The position numbers were made by a program, and so were the translations under genes. The notes under the pieces are model-generated. The model worked only from the letters and a program-made list of their open reading frames with translations. It was not told the origin of the DNA and made no database searches. A stretch of DNA of 64,000 nucleotides from Paenibacillus sp. PK3_47 (GTDB lineage Bacteria; Bacillota; Bacilli; Paenibacillales; Paenibacillaceae): assembly GCF_023520895.1 (NCBI RefSeq), contig NZ_CP026029.1:4030001-4094000 (forward strand), written 5' to 3'. Positions 1 to 9,411 of the stretch are shown here, in pieces (position 1 is the first letter of the stretch; each line of letters begins with the position of its first letter).

Positions 1-4
1 CTGC

Positions 5-907
5 TCACTCTGATTTCAGCTGTTCCAGAGCAGGCTGCAAAGTCGGGTAAGTGAAGGTAAAGCCTTCATTTACTGCTTTGGACGGAAGGACACGCTGGCC
101 CTGCAGCAAAATCTCGGACAGCTCTCCTACTGCCGCTTTCAGCAGAACTCCCGGAAGCGGGAACCAGTGCGGCCGATGGTATACTTTGCCGATCATCCTG
201 CCGAACTGTTCATTGGTAACGGGATTTGGAGCTGTTGCATTGACCGGGCCTTCGACAGCCGGATTCTGCACACAGAAATCAATCAGCCGGACAATGTCGG
301 ACAGGTGAATCCATGACAGCCACTGCTTGCCGCTCCCGATTTTGCCGCCGACTCCGAGGGAATATGGCAGCTTCATCTTAGGAAAAGCACCGCTGTCATT
401 TCCCAGAACCACGCCGGTACGCAGCTTGACCAGTCTTACATTGCGGTATGACTCATCAGCAGTCGATTCCCATACTTTAACCACTTCTGACGGGAAATCA
501 ACGACCCTGGCAGGTGAGGCTTCGTCAAAGGTATCCTTCAACGAAGTGCCGTAAATCGCAACAGCGGAGGCCTGAATGATCACAGCAGGCTTATGGTGCA
601 GGTCATCTGCCAGCTTAGCGGCAGCAGCGACGGTTTGGAGCCGGGATTCCATAATTGCCTTCTTGCCTGCGGAAGTCCAGCGCTGGCTCAGCGAGGCTCC
701 GGCGAGGTTGACCAGTGCATCCGCACCTTCAGCTGCTGCGGGATTGGCAGCCAGATTGTCCCAGGTAAAGTAAGAGAGTCCGGGATGATCCTGCTTGTCT
801 TCGGGAATTTTGCGGCCGACGACGATGATCTGGTGGCCGGCAGCCAGCCAGTATTCTGTAAGCTCACGGCCGATAAAGCCGCTGCCGCCGCAGATAATAT
901 ATTTCAT
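5..907 (-). CDS. TIGR01777-family NAD(P)-binding epimerase
   Basis: A 300-residue SDR-type protein of the TIGR01777 family (YfhF/YfcH-like sugar-nucleotide epimerase relatives), expected to be cytosolic. The Rossmann dinucleotide loop GGSGFIG sits at residues 7-13, LVNLAGAS follows the first half of the fold, and the C-terminal third holds the small DUF1731-like segment (LLQGQRVLPSKAVNEGF) usual in this family. Length is normal. The stop lies four bases from the left edge, so the gene is complete. The next gene (934-1398) is on the same strand 26 bp upstream and the two may be co-transcribed. No substrate is established for the family, and none can be read from the sequence. Confidence 0.9.
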   Translation of the reverse strand: MKYIICGGSGFIGRELTEYWLAAGHQIIVVGRKIPEDKQDHPGLSYFTWDNLAANPAAAEGADALVNLAGASLSQRWTSAGKKAIMESRLQTVAAAAKLADDLHHKPAVIIQASAVAIYGTSLKDTFDEASPARVVDFPSEVVKVWESTADESYRNVRLVKLRTGVVLGNDSGAFPKMKLPYSLGVGGKIGSGKQWLSWIHLSDIVRLIDFCVQNPAVEGPVNATAPNPVTNEQFGRMIGKVYHRPHWFPLPGVLLKAAVGELSEILLQGQRVLPSKAVNEGFTFTYPTLQPALEQLKSE

Positions 908-933
908 AAAGCCACTCCTGTCGGTTCAGGCGA

Positions 934-1398
934 TTATTTGATTAAATGACGATATGGTGAGTAGTCGATGCCGTTTTTCTCCAGAAAAGAAACAAGAAAC
1001 CGGTTATCGCGGCGCGGGGTTGCTACAATATAGCCCTCGATGCAGTGCTCGCGTGTCACCGCTGATGCGTTGCTTTCCACGGCGATTTTGCCGATCTCGG
1101 CCGCAATGGAATGCTTGGCAATATCACGAAAAGGGCCGGGGACAGGCTGTACAAGCTGGTCCAGAAAAGCTTTGGATTCATCAGTCCATAAGGGCCGGCT
1201 GCGTTCCACCCAGTAGTTTTGCCAATCCAGCTTGGATTTCCCGTCAGCCTTGGGCAGAACCTTGAGGAACTTGCGGAACATAAAAAAGCCGCCGATGCAC
1301 ATGCAGCCAAGCAGCAAAAAAGTCCAGAATGCGATGGTGTTCATGAACCAGCTGCTAGGTCCTGCCGATAACAGGCTAAACTCTGATCTAAAAAACAT
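934..1398 (-). CDS. DUF2621 (YneK-like) membrane-anchored protein
   Basis: A 154-residue protein resembling the DUF2621/YneK family of Bacillaceae, whose function is unknown. One hydrophobic helix (about residues 19-42) is followed by a soluble domain with the family-like stretches WVERSRPLWTDESKAFLDQL and YIVATPRRDNRFLVSFL. An internal ATG at 1344 would start nearer the membrane helix. However, AAAGGCGG lies about 8 bases before the ATG at 1398 and nothing similar precedes 1344, so the longer form is preferred. It probably faces the cytoplasm from a single N-terminal anchor. Confidence 0.75.
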   Translation of the reverse strand: MFFRSEFSLLSAGPSSWFMNTIAFWTFLLLGCMCIGGFFMFRKFLKVLPKADGKSKLDWQNYWVERSRPLWTDESKAFLDQLVQPVPGPFRDIAKHSIAAEIGKIAVESNASAVTREHCIEGYIVATPRRDNRFLVSFLEKNGIDYSPYRHLIK

Positions 1399-1569
1399 GC
1401 ATTACACCGCCTTTGACAATGATGATTGTCACATACTTTCTGTTCATCTAAAGTATATCCGATTTGCAGCCTTTTGCGAAGCCGGAGGGTATATCCTCGG
1501 CTTGCCTAGATTTATTTTCCCGATCACGGTAGAATAGTGGTTAATTCGTGAATGAAAAGAGGGAAAAGC

Positions 1570-2700
1570 ATGCTGAAAATAGGTTCACATGTGTCTTGCG
1601 CGGACAAGGGTCTTCTAAGCGCGGCCAATGAAGCAAATGAGTATGGTTCCAGCTCATTTATGATATATACAGGAGCACCTCAGAATACACGCCGCAAGCC
1701 GATTGAATCGATGTTCCCCGAAGAAGGGAAACTGGCGATGAAGACGAACGGAGTGGAGGAAATTGTTGTACATGCTCCGTACATTATCAATCTGGGTTCT
1801 TATAAGGACAACACTTATCAATTGGCGGTTGATTTTCTCCAGGAGGAAATCCGCCGTACCCACGCGCTGGGAGTTAAGCATATTGTGCTTCATCCGGGTG
1901 CATATACAGATAAGGATGCGGAATACGGTATCCAGCGGATTGCCGACGGATTAAATGAAGTGCTTGGCGGCACAAATGAGACGGAGGTACACATCGCACT
2001 GGAAACTATGGCCGGCAAAGGTACCGAAATCGGCCGCAGCTTTGAGGAGATTGCTTCGATCATTGATAAGGTTGTACATAATGAGCGCTTATCCATTTGT
2101 CTGGATACCTGCCACATTCATGATGCCGGATATGATATCGTTGGCGATCTGGACGGCGTGCTGCGCAAGTTCGATGAGGTCATCGGCCTGAAGCGTCTGG
2201 GTGTTATACACATCAATGACAGCAAAAACCCGCGCGGCGCAGGCAAAGACCGTCATACTCCCATCGGGACTGGCTGGATCGGGTTCGATACAATCAACAA
2301 AGTGGTCCATCATGAGCTGCTTGCAGACCTGCCGTTTATTCTGGAGACACCTTGGATCGGCAAGGATGCAAAGAAGGTGCGCCCGATGTATGAAGTGGAG
2401 ATCGCACTGCTGCGCGGTAATGTAGCTGAACGGTTCGGTGCAGAATTCCTTAATGATGTAGAGGAGCTTCATACCTTCTTTGCCAAGCAGGATATCGCAG
2501 ATTCCCGCAAGTATGTTCTTGATGTATGGGAGCTGCTGAAGAATGATGCCAAAGCCAAAAAAGCAGACCCGCGTGAACCGATGGAACGTCTCTACGACAG
2601 TGTTCTTGAAGCCAATTTGTTCCCGCAGCTTAGCGAAGAAGCCGTAAATCAGCGTCTGATCGCCATGCTGGCAGGCAAAGAGGCACTCGTTAAAGCCTAG
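1570..2700 (+). CDS. nfo: Endonuclease IV (AP endonuclease) with long C-terminal extension
   Basis: Endonuclease IV, a zinc enzyme that cuts 5' of abasic sites in base-excision repair. The trinuclear-metal ligand stretches are present in order: GSHVS at the N-terminus, [56 protein letters not shown] and FILETPW near residue 256. The start is taken at 1570 because AGAGGGA precedes that ATG; the upstream in-frame ATG at 1552 lacks a Shine-Dalgarno. The protein is 376 residues while bacterial Nfo is usually 280-300. The extra C-terminal stretch of roughly 80-100 residues is charged, mostly helical in appearance, and of unknown role. Confidence 0.95.
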   Translation: MLKIGSHVSCADKGLLSAANEANEYGSSSFMIYTGAPQNTRRKPIESMFPEEGKLAMKTNGVEEIVVHAPYIINLGSYKDNTYQLAVDFLQEEIRRTHALGVKHIVLHPGAYTDKDAEYGIQRIADGLNEVLGGTNETEVHIALETMAGKGTEIGRSFEEIASIIDKVVHNERLSICLDTCHIHDAGYDIVGDLDGVLRKFDEVIGLKRLGVIHINDSKNPRGAGKDRHTPIGTGWIGFDTINKVVHHELLADLPFILETPWIGKDAKKVRPMYEVEIALLRGNVAERFGAEFLNDVEELHTFFAKQDIADSRKYVLDVWELLKNDAKAKKADPREPMERLYDSVLEANLFPQLSEEAVNQRLIAMLAGKEALVKA

Positions 2701-2747
2701 GCTACACTACAGATTGCGCAAGCAGATGAGAGGATGGACGAAGGAAA

Positions 2748-3644
2748 ATGGAAGTACATGTGAAAAGAGATCATTCATCAGGCGGTCAATACCCGAACCG
2801 GGCACGGATGCTCATTTCTTGTCCGGATGGACCGGGCATTGTCGCAGCTGTTTCAGATTTTCTGTATCAGCACGGCGCCAACATTGTGCAATCGGATCAA
2901 TATACAATGGACCCCGAGGGCGGCATGTTTTTTATGAGAGTGGAGTTTGACCTGCCGAAGCTGGATGAGCGGCTGGAGGAGGTTCGCACTGTTTTCGGCG
3001 GAGTAGCCGAGCGGTTTAAGATGGACTGGCAAATCTTCAATGTGAGCCATAAGAAGAGACTGGCGATATTTGTTTCCAAGGAGGACCATTGCCTTGTCGA
3101 GCTGCTCTGGCAGTGGCAGGCGGGCGATCTGGATGCGGATATTGCGCTCGTAGTCAGCAACCATACGGATATGCAGGCCTATGTCGAGTCCTTCGGCATT
3201 CCGTTCCATCATATTCCGGTCACTGCCGATACCAAGCCGGAAGCCGAAAAACGCCAGCTTGAAGTCATCGGTGACGATATCGATGTCATTATTCTGGCGC
3301 GGTACATGCAGATTATCTCACCGTCGTTCATTGAGCACTACCGTCACCGGATTATCAACATTCACCACTCATTCCTTCCAGCCTTTGTCGGCGGTAAGCC
3401 TTATGCCCAGGCCTATCAGCGCGGGGTGAAGATTATCGGCGCAACTGCCCATTATGTTACTGAAGAGCTGGATGGAGGCCCTATTATTGAGCAGGACGTG
3501 CAGCGGGTCAGCCACAGCGATGATGTGAACGAACTGAAGCGCATCGGACGTACCATTGAGCGGGTTGTACTCGCCCGTGCAGTGAAATGGCATATCGAGG
3601 ACAGAATTCTCGTACACCATAACAAAACAGTAGTTTTTAATTAA
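2748..3644 (+). CDS. purU: Formyltetrahydrofolate deformylase
   Basis: PurU hydrolyses 10-formyltetrahydrofolate to tetrahydrofolate and formate, balancing one-carbon pools for purine synthesis. An N-terminal ACT domain (about residues 15-95, beginning RMLISCPDGPGIVAAVSDFL) is followed by a formyltransferase-fold catalytic domain with NIHHSFLPAFVGG near residue 206 and the downstream Asp in EELDGGPIIEQDV. The 298-residue length is typical. The ATG follows GAAGGAA at short spacing. It starts 47 bp after nfo on the same strand and may share its transcript. Confidence 0.93.
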   Translation: MEVHVKRDHSSGGQYPNRARMLISCPDGPGIVAAVSDFLYQHGANIVQSDQYTMDPEGGMFFMRVEFDLPKLDERLEEVRTVFGGVAERFKMDWQIFNVSHKKRLAIFVSKEDHCLVELLWQWQAGDLDADIALVVSNHTDMQAYVESFGIPFHHIPVTADTKPEAEKRQLEVIGDDIDVIILARYMQIISPSFIEHYRHRIINIHHSFLPAFVGGKPYAQAYQRGVKIIGATAHYVTEELDGGPIIEQDVQRVSHSDDVNELKRIGRTIERVVLARAVKWHIEDRILVHHNKTVVFN

Positions 3645-3885
3645 TATCCTTCCTGTGGAGGCCGGCAGCTTTTTCCCTTTAATGGAGCATGCCTGCCGGT
3701 TTCTGCCGGAAACCTTCTTCCGCCGGGAGTCCCGTTCCCGCAGTAACCTCAAGATGTATCCCTCACTTTCCAATTCCATATTTTTGTTTAATCAGGTGAA
3801 AAAGCATTTTACCAGCATTTTGGCTACGTCTGCCAAAGTGCATTTTGTCATGCGCAAAACACCTTATTTAAAGGAGGTAAAAAGC

Positions 3886-4671
3886 TTGGCTTCACAAAGG
3901 GGAAATCTGCTTAAGCGCAATTATATCTTCGCTTTTCTTATTTTGCTAACCGGCTTCGGCGGACTGCTGGGCTATGATCTGTATTTCAAACCGTATGTCC
4001 TGTCACAGACTGTGGTCAAAATCAAAGCAGCTGACGGAAGCTTTCTGCCCAAAAATTATGAACTTAAGCCGGGTGACCTTTATCTGGATTCGGTTCAGAC
4101 AAAGGATGTGCCCTCAGGCGTAATTACAGCCATAAGCCAGGTCGAGCGCAAAATTACGAATGTTAATCTGATGGACGGCAGTATTTTGACAGAATCGCTG
4201 GTGGATGTCAGTGACCTGGAGCCTCAGCAGGATGAGGGGATTTTTCCGATACCCAAAGAAGCAATCTACGCTATTAACGGTTCACTCCGCAGCCGGGATA
4301 AGGTGGATATTTATCTGGTGGAAGGTGAAGAGCAGAATGACGGCAGAACAAGCGGCAAATTTGCAGCTGAACCTGGCGTTGATGGCAGTGGTGCCGGTGC
4401 AACTGTTTCTTCTCCGGCAGACACTGCGCCTGATGAAATCCAGCCAGCCGGGCCTGCCCGCAAAGTATTTCTGACCGGCGTTACCGTAAATTATGTGCGG
4501 ACAGAAGACAACAATGATGTGCTGGATTCCGAGCATGGCAATACCAATAACCGGTTCACTTCCACAGGCAAGGTTGCGGCTCCTGAACTGAAGCTGAAGA
4601 AAAGCGAAGGAGAGCTGCTGGGCGAGGTTCTGGAGCAGGGCAAAAAGCTGTGGATCGTACGGGTGGAATAG
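3886..4671 (+). CDS. cpaB: CpaB-like SAF-domain pilus assembly protein
   Basis: First gene of the Tad/Flp-type pilus operon. The start is a TTG at 3886, immediately after a strong AAGGAGG (3871-3877); the open frame continues upstream but has no ribosome site there. A single N-terminal transmembrane helix (NYIFAFLILLTGFGGLLGYDLYF, in overlapping parts, about residues 12-34) precedes an extracytoplasmic SAF-like fold (DLYLDSVQTKDVPSGVI..., SLRSRDKVDIYLV). CpaB/RcpC proteins contribute to Flp pilus assembly, usually at the secretin in Gram-negatives; here no secretin gene follows, as expected for a monoderm. A Gly/Ala-rich linker of about 40 residues (around 165-205) separates two structured parts. 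The family call is moderate, supported mainly by hydrophobic anchor, SAF-like motif and position ahead of TadZ/TadA. Confidence 0.7.
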   Translation: MASQRGNLLKRNYIFAFLILLTGFGGLLGYDLYFKPYVLSQTVVKIKAADGSFLPKNYELKPGDLYLDSVQTKDVPSGVITAISQVERKITNVNLMDGSILTESLVDVSDLEPQQDEGIFPIPKEAIYAINGSLRSRDKVDIYLVEGEEQNDGRTSGKFAAEPGVDGSGAGATVSSPADTAPDEIQPAGPARKVFLTGVTVNYVRTEDNNDVLDSEHGNTNNRFTSTGKVAAPELKLKKSEGELLGEVLEQGKKLWIVRVE

Positions 4672-4689
4672 AGAGGAGGGATAACGCCA

Positions 4690-5754
4690 ATGAAGATTTT
4701 CAGCCTTGGAATGGACCAACTGACAATCAATGAGATTAAGCTGGCCGGATATACAGTGGTTACACAGAATGTTTTGCCGGAACCCGGGCATGCCGATGGC
4801 CATATACTGATGGTTACGAGCGAGCAGGTACCTGTTATCACCCTGAACGAGCTCAGGCACACGTACCCGGACTCCATAATCCTGTATATCTATCTGCAAA
4901 AAGGAGTGCGCGGCTATCAGGCTGTACATATGCTGTGTGAGAACCTGGGAATATATTTTATCCCGCCCCGTTCAACGTCTTCGGCAATCATAGAGAAACT
5001 GCGCTATGTTCTGGAGGAAGAATATGAGGAGCGCAGCAATGTCGTCGGCTTTTTCGGCTCAGGCCCGGGCATCGGCTGCACCAGTGTAGCCAAGCTGTTC
5101 GCACGGAGAATCGCGGCTGCAGGACTGCGGGTGATCGTTCTGGGACTGGATTTGTATGATCCCGGCTGCGACCGCAAAACAACCGTAAGTCTGGACACGC
5201 TGCGGCCGCGCTTAACCGGAAAAATGCTTCATCCCGGGGATTTCGCAAGCTTTCTCCAGCAGGAAGGTTACTTCTATCTGCCGGGAAATTACGATTACCT
5301 GAGTGTTCAGGATTATCAGGAGGAGGAAATCGAATATCTGCTTGCCGAGGCCGGGAAAAATAGCGATGTCGTTATTGCGGATTTCGGTTCGATCCCGGAG
5401 AGTGCCGCCTGGTATGTGGGGATGCAAAAGTCAGCCCTCCGCATGATCGTGACTCATCCAAGGCATGAATACCGGCTTCAGGCGCTGCTGGAGCTTGCCG
5501 GTCATATGGATCTGCATCCTCCGGACTTTCAGTGGATCATTAACCGCAGCAATGCGGAGGAAATGACTTCTCCCAAAAATCTGGCGCTGCGCTTCGGAAG
5601 CGAGATTCTGCTGGAGCTCCCTTACTATCAGCCTTTTCAGGAGAGCCTGCCGCTCGGCAAAAAGGAACTGCACAGTGTAGATGACAAGGTTCACGCACTA
5701 TTGGTGTCACTCGGTATCGTACAGGAAATCCGCAAGAGGGGGATCTTTCAATGA
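4690..5754 (+). CDS. tadZ: TadZ/CpaE-like MinD-superfamily protein with degenerate P-loop
   Basis: A 354-residue protein with an N-terminal receiver-like domain (about 1-110) and a C-terminal MinD/ParA-superfamily domain, the arrangement of TadZ/CpaE proteins that place the Tad machine at the cell pole or membrane. The deviant Walker A position (residues 123-132) reads GSGPGIGCTS: both lysines of the canonical KGGxGKT are absent, so ATP hydrolysis is doubtful. VIVLGLDLYDPG and VVIADFGSIPES mark the later strands. It lies 18 bp after the CpaB-like gene and its stop overlaps the tadA start (ATGA), so expression is coupled. Identity rests on order and fold pattern. Confidence 0.75.
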   Translation: MKIFSLGMDQLTINEIKLAGYTVVTQNVLPEPGHADGHILMVTSEQVPVITLNELRHTYPDSIILYIYLQKGVRGYQAVHMLCENLGIYFIPPRSTSSAIIEKLRYVLEEEYEERSNVVGFFGSGPGIGCTSVAKLFARRIAAAGLRVIVLGLDLYDPGCDRKTTVSLDTLRPRLTGKMLHPGDFASFLQQEGYFYLPGNYDYLSVQDYQEEEIEYLLAEAGKNSDVVIADFGSIPESAAWYVGMQKSALRMIVTHPRHEYRLQALLELAGHMDLHPPDFQWIINRSNAEEMTSPKNLALRFGSEILLELPYYQPFQESLPLGKKELHSVDDKVHALLVSLGIVQEIRKRGIFQ

Positions 5755-7193
5755 CGCTGATCGATTGCCGCCGGCCTTTTTCGCTCAAAGAGAGTATCCT
5801 GCGCACCAGCAAGCCGGGAAAGGAAGATTTCTATGCCTTTTTGCAAAAAATGAAAAGCGATATGAATGCCGGACTGGAGCGTGAAGAAGAAAGCTACTTC
5901 GGGCTGAATGCCAAAGCATTGGTTGGCGATCCGCAGGCAGTAAGCTTTTTTATGAACGAAATCGAGAAATATTTGCGCAAAACACCCTTCACCGGCAAGG
6001 TGCCGGAGGCCTACCGGACAGCTGCAGAGGCCCTTTTTCACGAATGGAAAGGATTTGGACCGGCTTACCGCTGGTTCACCGACCGTGCGTACAGCGAGTC
6101 TACGGGGCTGCAAATGATCGGCAAACAGATTTTTTATAACCACCGCGGCAAATTTGTCGCCTATCCTTATGAGATGCCCTCGCTGGACCGGGTCGAGCAG
6201 CTGAAACGCTCCCTCCTCAAAAGCGATCCCAACAAAAAGCTGAACAAGGACAATCCTTCCGTAGAGTTCAAAATGGATGATCCGCTGTGGCCCGGCCGCT
6301 TTATCCGGCTTGCAATCTGGGTGTCGCCGCGGGTGTGGGACGGCTTTACCACGATATCCATGCGGCGGCAGGTGGTGGAGTTTCTGGATCTGGAGGATCA
6401 GGCCGGTACGGAGTGTATCCCTGCTGAAGCGATTGAGCTGATCCGCGCCCTCGCAGGCACGTTCCGCAATACGATCATTGCCGGGGCAGTGGGCTCTGGC
6501 AAAACCACCTTTGCCAACACGATTGTAGGCGAGCAGCTGCTTGGTTCGTCCTCCTGCATGGGTGTAGTGATGATTGAGAAGCATCCGGAGTCGATTTTGC
6601 CGTACCAGATCAAGGGGCACAGGATCATACCGATTCAGGCCGCGAATGAAGAGCTGATGGAGGTAGGCGTGGAATCGCTGCGTCATGACCCGAACATTCT
6701 CTACATGACAGAGATGAGATACAACGAATGGGAATTTTATCTCTGGAGCGGAGAGAAGGGCTATGACGGGATTACCGGCACCTTTCACACTGTTGATTCA
6801 GAGGATATTCCATACCAGGGCGCTTTTGCGGTATCTACCCGGATCGGCGGCAGTCTTAAAGGGCATCTAATCTCTGCGCTGAAGTCATGCGAGCTGGTAT
6901 TTATTCTGGAAAGTGTGGCTGACGGCAAAAAACGGCTGGCACGGATTTCCGAGGTTTTTTATGAAGAAAGCAGCAATTCGGTATTCGCCAATGATCTGAT
7001 GCGCTGGGAGAATGAACAGTCTTCGTGGAGTTATAACGACAAGCTGACACCGGCACTGATGACAAAAATGCGCAAGAAAAATGCCCCGGCGGCGCGTACC
7101 CTCCTGCAGGAGCTCGGTCATCTGGCTGCACTGAAACCGATGGCAGAGCCGCTGAAGGAAAGCCTGAAGTCGAAAATTGTACTGAACGAATGA
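5751..7193 (+). CDS. tadA: TadA/CpaF-type secretion ATPase
   Basis: Cytoplasmic hexameric GSPII_E-family ATPase that powers Tad pilus assembly. The 480-residue protein has the Walker A GAVGSGKTTF near residue 245, an Asp/Glu box at VVMIEKHPES, and the later LRHDPNILYMTEMRYNEW (Walker B-like with Glu) and TGTFHTVD (His box). The N-terminal 200 residues form the variable domain that contacts TadB/C. The ATG overlaps the stop of the preceding gene by four bases. VGVESLRHDP and the E/H boxes are characteristic of the CpaF branch rather than the PilB branch. Confidence 0.88.
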   Translation: MTLIDCRRPFSLKESILRTSKPGKEDFYAFLQKMKSDMNAGLEREEESYFGLNAKALVGDPQAVSFFMNEIEKYLRKTPFTGKVPEAYRTAAEALFHEWKGFGPAYRWFTDRAYSESTGLQMIGKQIFYNHRGKFVAYPYEMPSLDRVEQLKRSLLKSDPNKKLNKDNPSVEFKMDDPLWPGRFIRLAIWVSPRVWDGFTTISMRRQVVEFLDLEDQAGTECIPAEAIELIRALAGTFRNTIIAGAVGSGKTTFANTIVGEQLLGSSSCMGVVMIEKHPESILPYQIKGHRIIPIQAANEELMEVGVESLRHDPNILYMTEMRYNEWEFYLWSGEKGYDGITGTFHTVDSEDIPYQGAFAVSTRIGGSLKGHLISALKSCELVFILESVADGKKRLARISEVFYEESSNSVFANDLMRWENEQSSWSYNDKLTPALMTKMRKKNAPAARTLLQELGHLAALKPMAEPLKESLKSKIVLNE

Positions 7194-7206
7194 GGAGGCG
7201 GGAGGT

Positions 7207-8256
7207 TTGGAGCTAGTCTTTTATATCATCCGCCTTGGCCTTCATTTATTGGTTGTGCTGGGACTCTGGCTGATGACAAAACCGCTGATCGAGACGCATC
7301 TCCGGCATTTGGGGCAAAAGATTGATTTTCGGATGAAGCTCAGAAAAAGTATTGTCGGCCAGCGGGTCAGTAGGATCCAAAAAAAGATGTGGCTGTACCG
7401 GCATCTGGATGACCTGCTTTATTTTGCACAACGGAACTATGAGCCCGGAATCAGTGTCATGCGCTTTGCAATGCGATCAGGATTTCTGTTGCTGGCAGTA
7501 TTCCTCTCCAGTCTGCTGACACTGAAAGAGCTGCCGGGGCAGCTGAGCTTTGAAAATCCTTTTCTGGAGGGGATCAGCTTTAGCGGGCGGGAGAATGTAG
7601 AGGGGGCCTGGCGGCTTCCGCTGTTTCTGGCGGTGATCGCGGCAAGCATTCCTTATCTGCGGATGAGATACGTCTACGCACAGCGCAAGGTACGCGGGAG
7701 CTATGACCTGCTTGATGTAATCAAAATCGCGGCCAAATTCACACATCTGTCGGTGGATGCTGTTTTGTCCAGAACGACAGACTTCCTGACAGAAGATAAT
7801 GTGCTGAAAGCTCCCCTCAGACTGCTCGGCGCGGCGTTTGCCAATTACAGCAATGAAATGGAACTGAATGAGGAGGCGGAAAGATTTACGGCGGCGATCG
7901 GAACTACCTTTGCGGTGGAATTTGTAGCGGATTTGCTGTACTGCGAGAAGGAAGGCACCAGATATCTCAAAAGCTCTCTGCTGACACTGAACCGCTCCAT
8001 GGAGCAGCAGCGCGAGACGATTATGACGGTAAAAGCGGGCAGCAGGGATGCGATCAGCCTTGGCCTGTATGGGAATTTAGTCGTATTAGTCTCCTCTGTC
8101 GGGACATTTATGTTCATGCTGAAGCCGGATGTCTATTTTAAACTGCAGTTTGAGACCCCTGTCGGATTGGCTTTTTTCATGGTAATTATATTCGGGCTAT
8201 TTGTTTCTTTTATAATCAGTACGATTCTGGCCAGGCCCAAACTGGACTACCACTAA
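7207..8256 (+). CDS. tadB: TadB-like inner-membrane pilus platform protein
   Basis: A 349-residue polytopic protein matching the type II secretion F/TadB pattern: an N-terminal helix (about 3-20), a middle pair flanking residues 95-160, a cytoplasmic helical domain (about 165-280), and two C-terminal helices (about 283-302 and 318-340). The start is TTG 7207 directly after GAGGAGGCGGGAGG. It is 13 bp from tadA and followed almost directly by the tadC-like gene, the usual A-B-C order. Sequence similarity to named families is weak by eye, so the call leans on topology and synteny. Confidence 0.7.
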   Translation: MELVFYIIRLGLHLLVVLGLWLMTKPLIETHLRHLGQKIDFRMKLRKSIVGQRVSRIQKKMWLYRHLDDLLYFAQRNYEPGISVMRFAMRSGFLLLAVFLSSLLTLKELPGQLSFENPFLEGISFSGRENVEGAWRLPLFLAVIAASIPYLRMRYVYAQRKVRGSYDLLDVIKIAAKFTHLSVDAVLSRTTDFLTEDNVLKAPLRLLGAAFANYSNEMELNEEAERFTAAIGTTFAVEFVADLLYCEKEGTRYLKSSLLTLNRSMEQQRETIMTVKAGSRDAISLGLYGNLVVLVSSVGTFMFMLKPDVYFKLQFETPVGLAFFMVIIFGLFVSFIISTILARPKLDYH

Positions 8257-8266
8257 GGTGATGACT

Positions 8267-9136
8267 ATGGAGAGAGTATTGCTGCTGATTGCAGTAGCTG
8301 GAGTTGTGTATCTTTCGTTATTGGTTTTTGTGAGCACCAGCAGCAGGCAGGAACGTTATTTCGCCAGGCTCGGGGTAAAATGGCGTCAGCTCGGCGAGCG
8401 TGTCCAGAATGAGCGGCTGCAGCAGCTTTTAAATCAAAGCGGTCTTTCGGTAGCAGCAGGCAAAATCACCTTGTTCCGCTACTCGGCTGCAGGGATTTAT
8501 CTGGCGGTTCAGGTCACCGGTAATTTTATCCGGGCGGCACCTTTTTCCATTTTTGATCTCCTGATTACCGTGCTGATTCTCTTGCTGACAAGCCCGCAGC
8601 GTTATCTTCCCTTTGGCTGGCTGCTGGCCTGGCTGCATCAAAAGACGCTGATCCAAAAAGACGGCGAGCTGATCTCCTTTATCCGTCTCTATGAGAATAA
8701 CCGGCTGCGTAAGCGGGGATATGTTCAATTCGGTGCCTTTTGTGCCGGGACAGCCAGCCATTTTCAGTATATCCGTCAGGATCTGTATGAGCTGTCCGAG
8801 CGGGCTGTTGATGAGGGGACGGAGCGGGCGATTGAATGGTTTTGCGGTAAGTTTCCGGCGGGACATGCTTTTATTAACGACATCCGTTCAATTCTGCTGG
8901 CAACCGAAGGGATGGATGATGATACCGAAGCGGCGAATTATTTGCGTGAGCAGGGGAAGATCATCACCAAGATATCCAGCGATCAATATTTAAAAAAATG
9001 GTCCTTCATCGGTGACATATCGACCATTATCAACGTCATTCCGTCCATCGCAACCTTCCTGATGATTGTCTCGCTGGCAATGCAGTACATCATGCTGATC
9101 AAAGGGAACTTTAACGGGGTGGGGATGTTTCAGTGA
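8267..9136 (+). CDS. tadC: TadC-like inner-membrane pilus platform protein
   Basis: About 289 residues with an N-terminal helix (LLLIAVAGVVYLSLLVFV), a hydrophobic pair near residues 70-115, a helical cytoplasmic segment, and a C-terminal helix (TIINVIPSIATFLMIVSLAM). This is the second F-domain partner expected after tadB. Three in-frame starts compete (GTG 8258, ATG 8261, ATG 8267); ATG 8267 is chosen because AAGGTG lies six bases before it. The gene begins about 10 bp after tadB ends. Function is inferred from position and topology. Confidence 0.68.
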   Translation: MERVLLLIAVAGVVYLSLLVFVSTSSRQERYFARLGVKWRQLGERVQNERLQQLLNQSGLSVAAGKITLFRYSAAGIYLAVQVTGNFIRAAPFSIFDLLITVLILLLTSPQRYLPFGWLLAWLHQKTLIQKDGELISFIRLYENNRLRKRGYVQFGAFCAGTASHFQYIRQDLYELSERAVDEGTERAIEWFCGKFPAGHAFINDIRSILLATEGMDDDTEAANYLREQGKIITKISSDQYLKKWSFIGDISTIINVIPSIATFLMIVSLAMQYIMLIKGNFNGVGMFQ

Positions 9137-9195
9137 AACTTTTTATATATTCAAACATCCATTAAAAATATAGAATTAAAAGGGAGATATTGACA

Positions 9196-9405
9196 ATGAA
9201 AAAAGACGCTATTTCTACAGGCCTGTTTATCGCTATCGGCTTTCTCTGTGTAGCTATTGTAATTGCTATTCTCGTTCCTGTCGTCCGTGATGTAATCAAC
9301 GATGCAGATGATAACAGACCTCTGATCCCCAGTGTAAGTGAGGCACGGTTATTAGCACCGGTGGATGTTGAGGGCGTTCATGCTCCTTTTAACTCTTTGG
9401 TGTAA
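9196..9405 (+). CDS. Small single-helix membrane peptide, candidate Tad pilin (copy 1)
   Basis: A 69-residue protein beginning MKKDAISTGLFIAIGF, one hydrophobic helix (about 9-31), then a short acidic/proline tail. AGGGAGA precedes the ATG at 9196 with 8 bases between. Its position right after tadC is where Flp major pilins or pseudopilins often lie, but it lacks the Gly|xxxxE prepilin cleavage signature, so processing by a TadV/CpaA-type peptidase is not predicted. It is clearly paralogous at its N-terminus to the next gene (9412-9555). Pilin function is an inference. Confidence 0.65.
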   Translation: MKKDAISTGLFIAIGFLCVAIVIAILVPVVRDVINDADDNRPLIPSVSEARLLAPVDVEGVHAPFNSLV

Positions 9406-9411
9406 GCCGGT

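Noticed and set aside
3661..3699. CCGGCAG/CTGCCGG hairpin after purU.
   Set aside because: A 24-nt loop and no T-run make it weak as a terminator.
5748..6788. 346-residue minus-strand ORF.
   Set aside because: Antisense shadow of tadA; no ribosome site and no recognisable domain.
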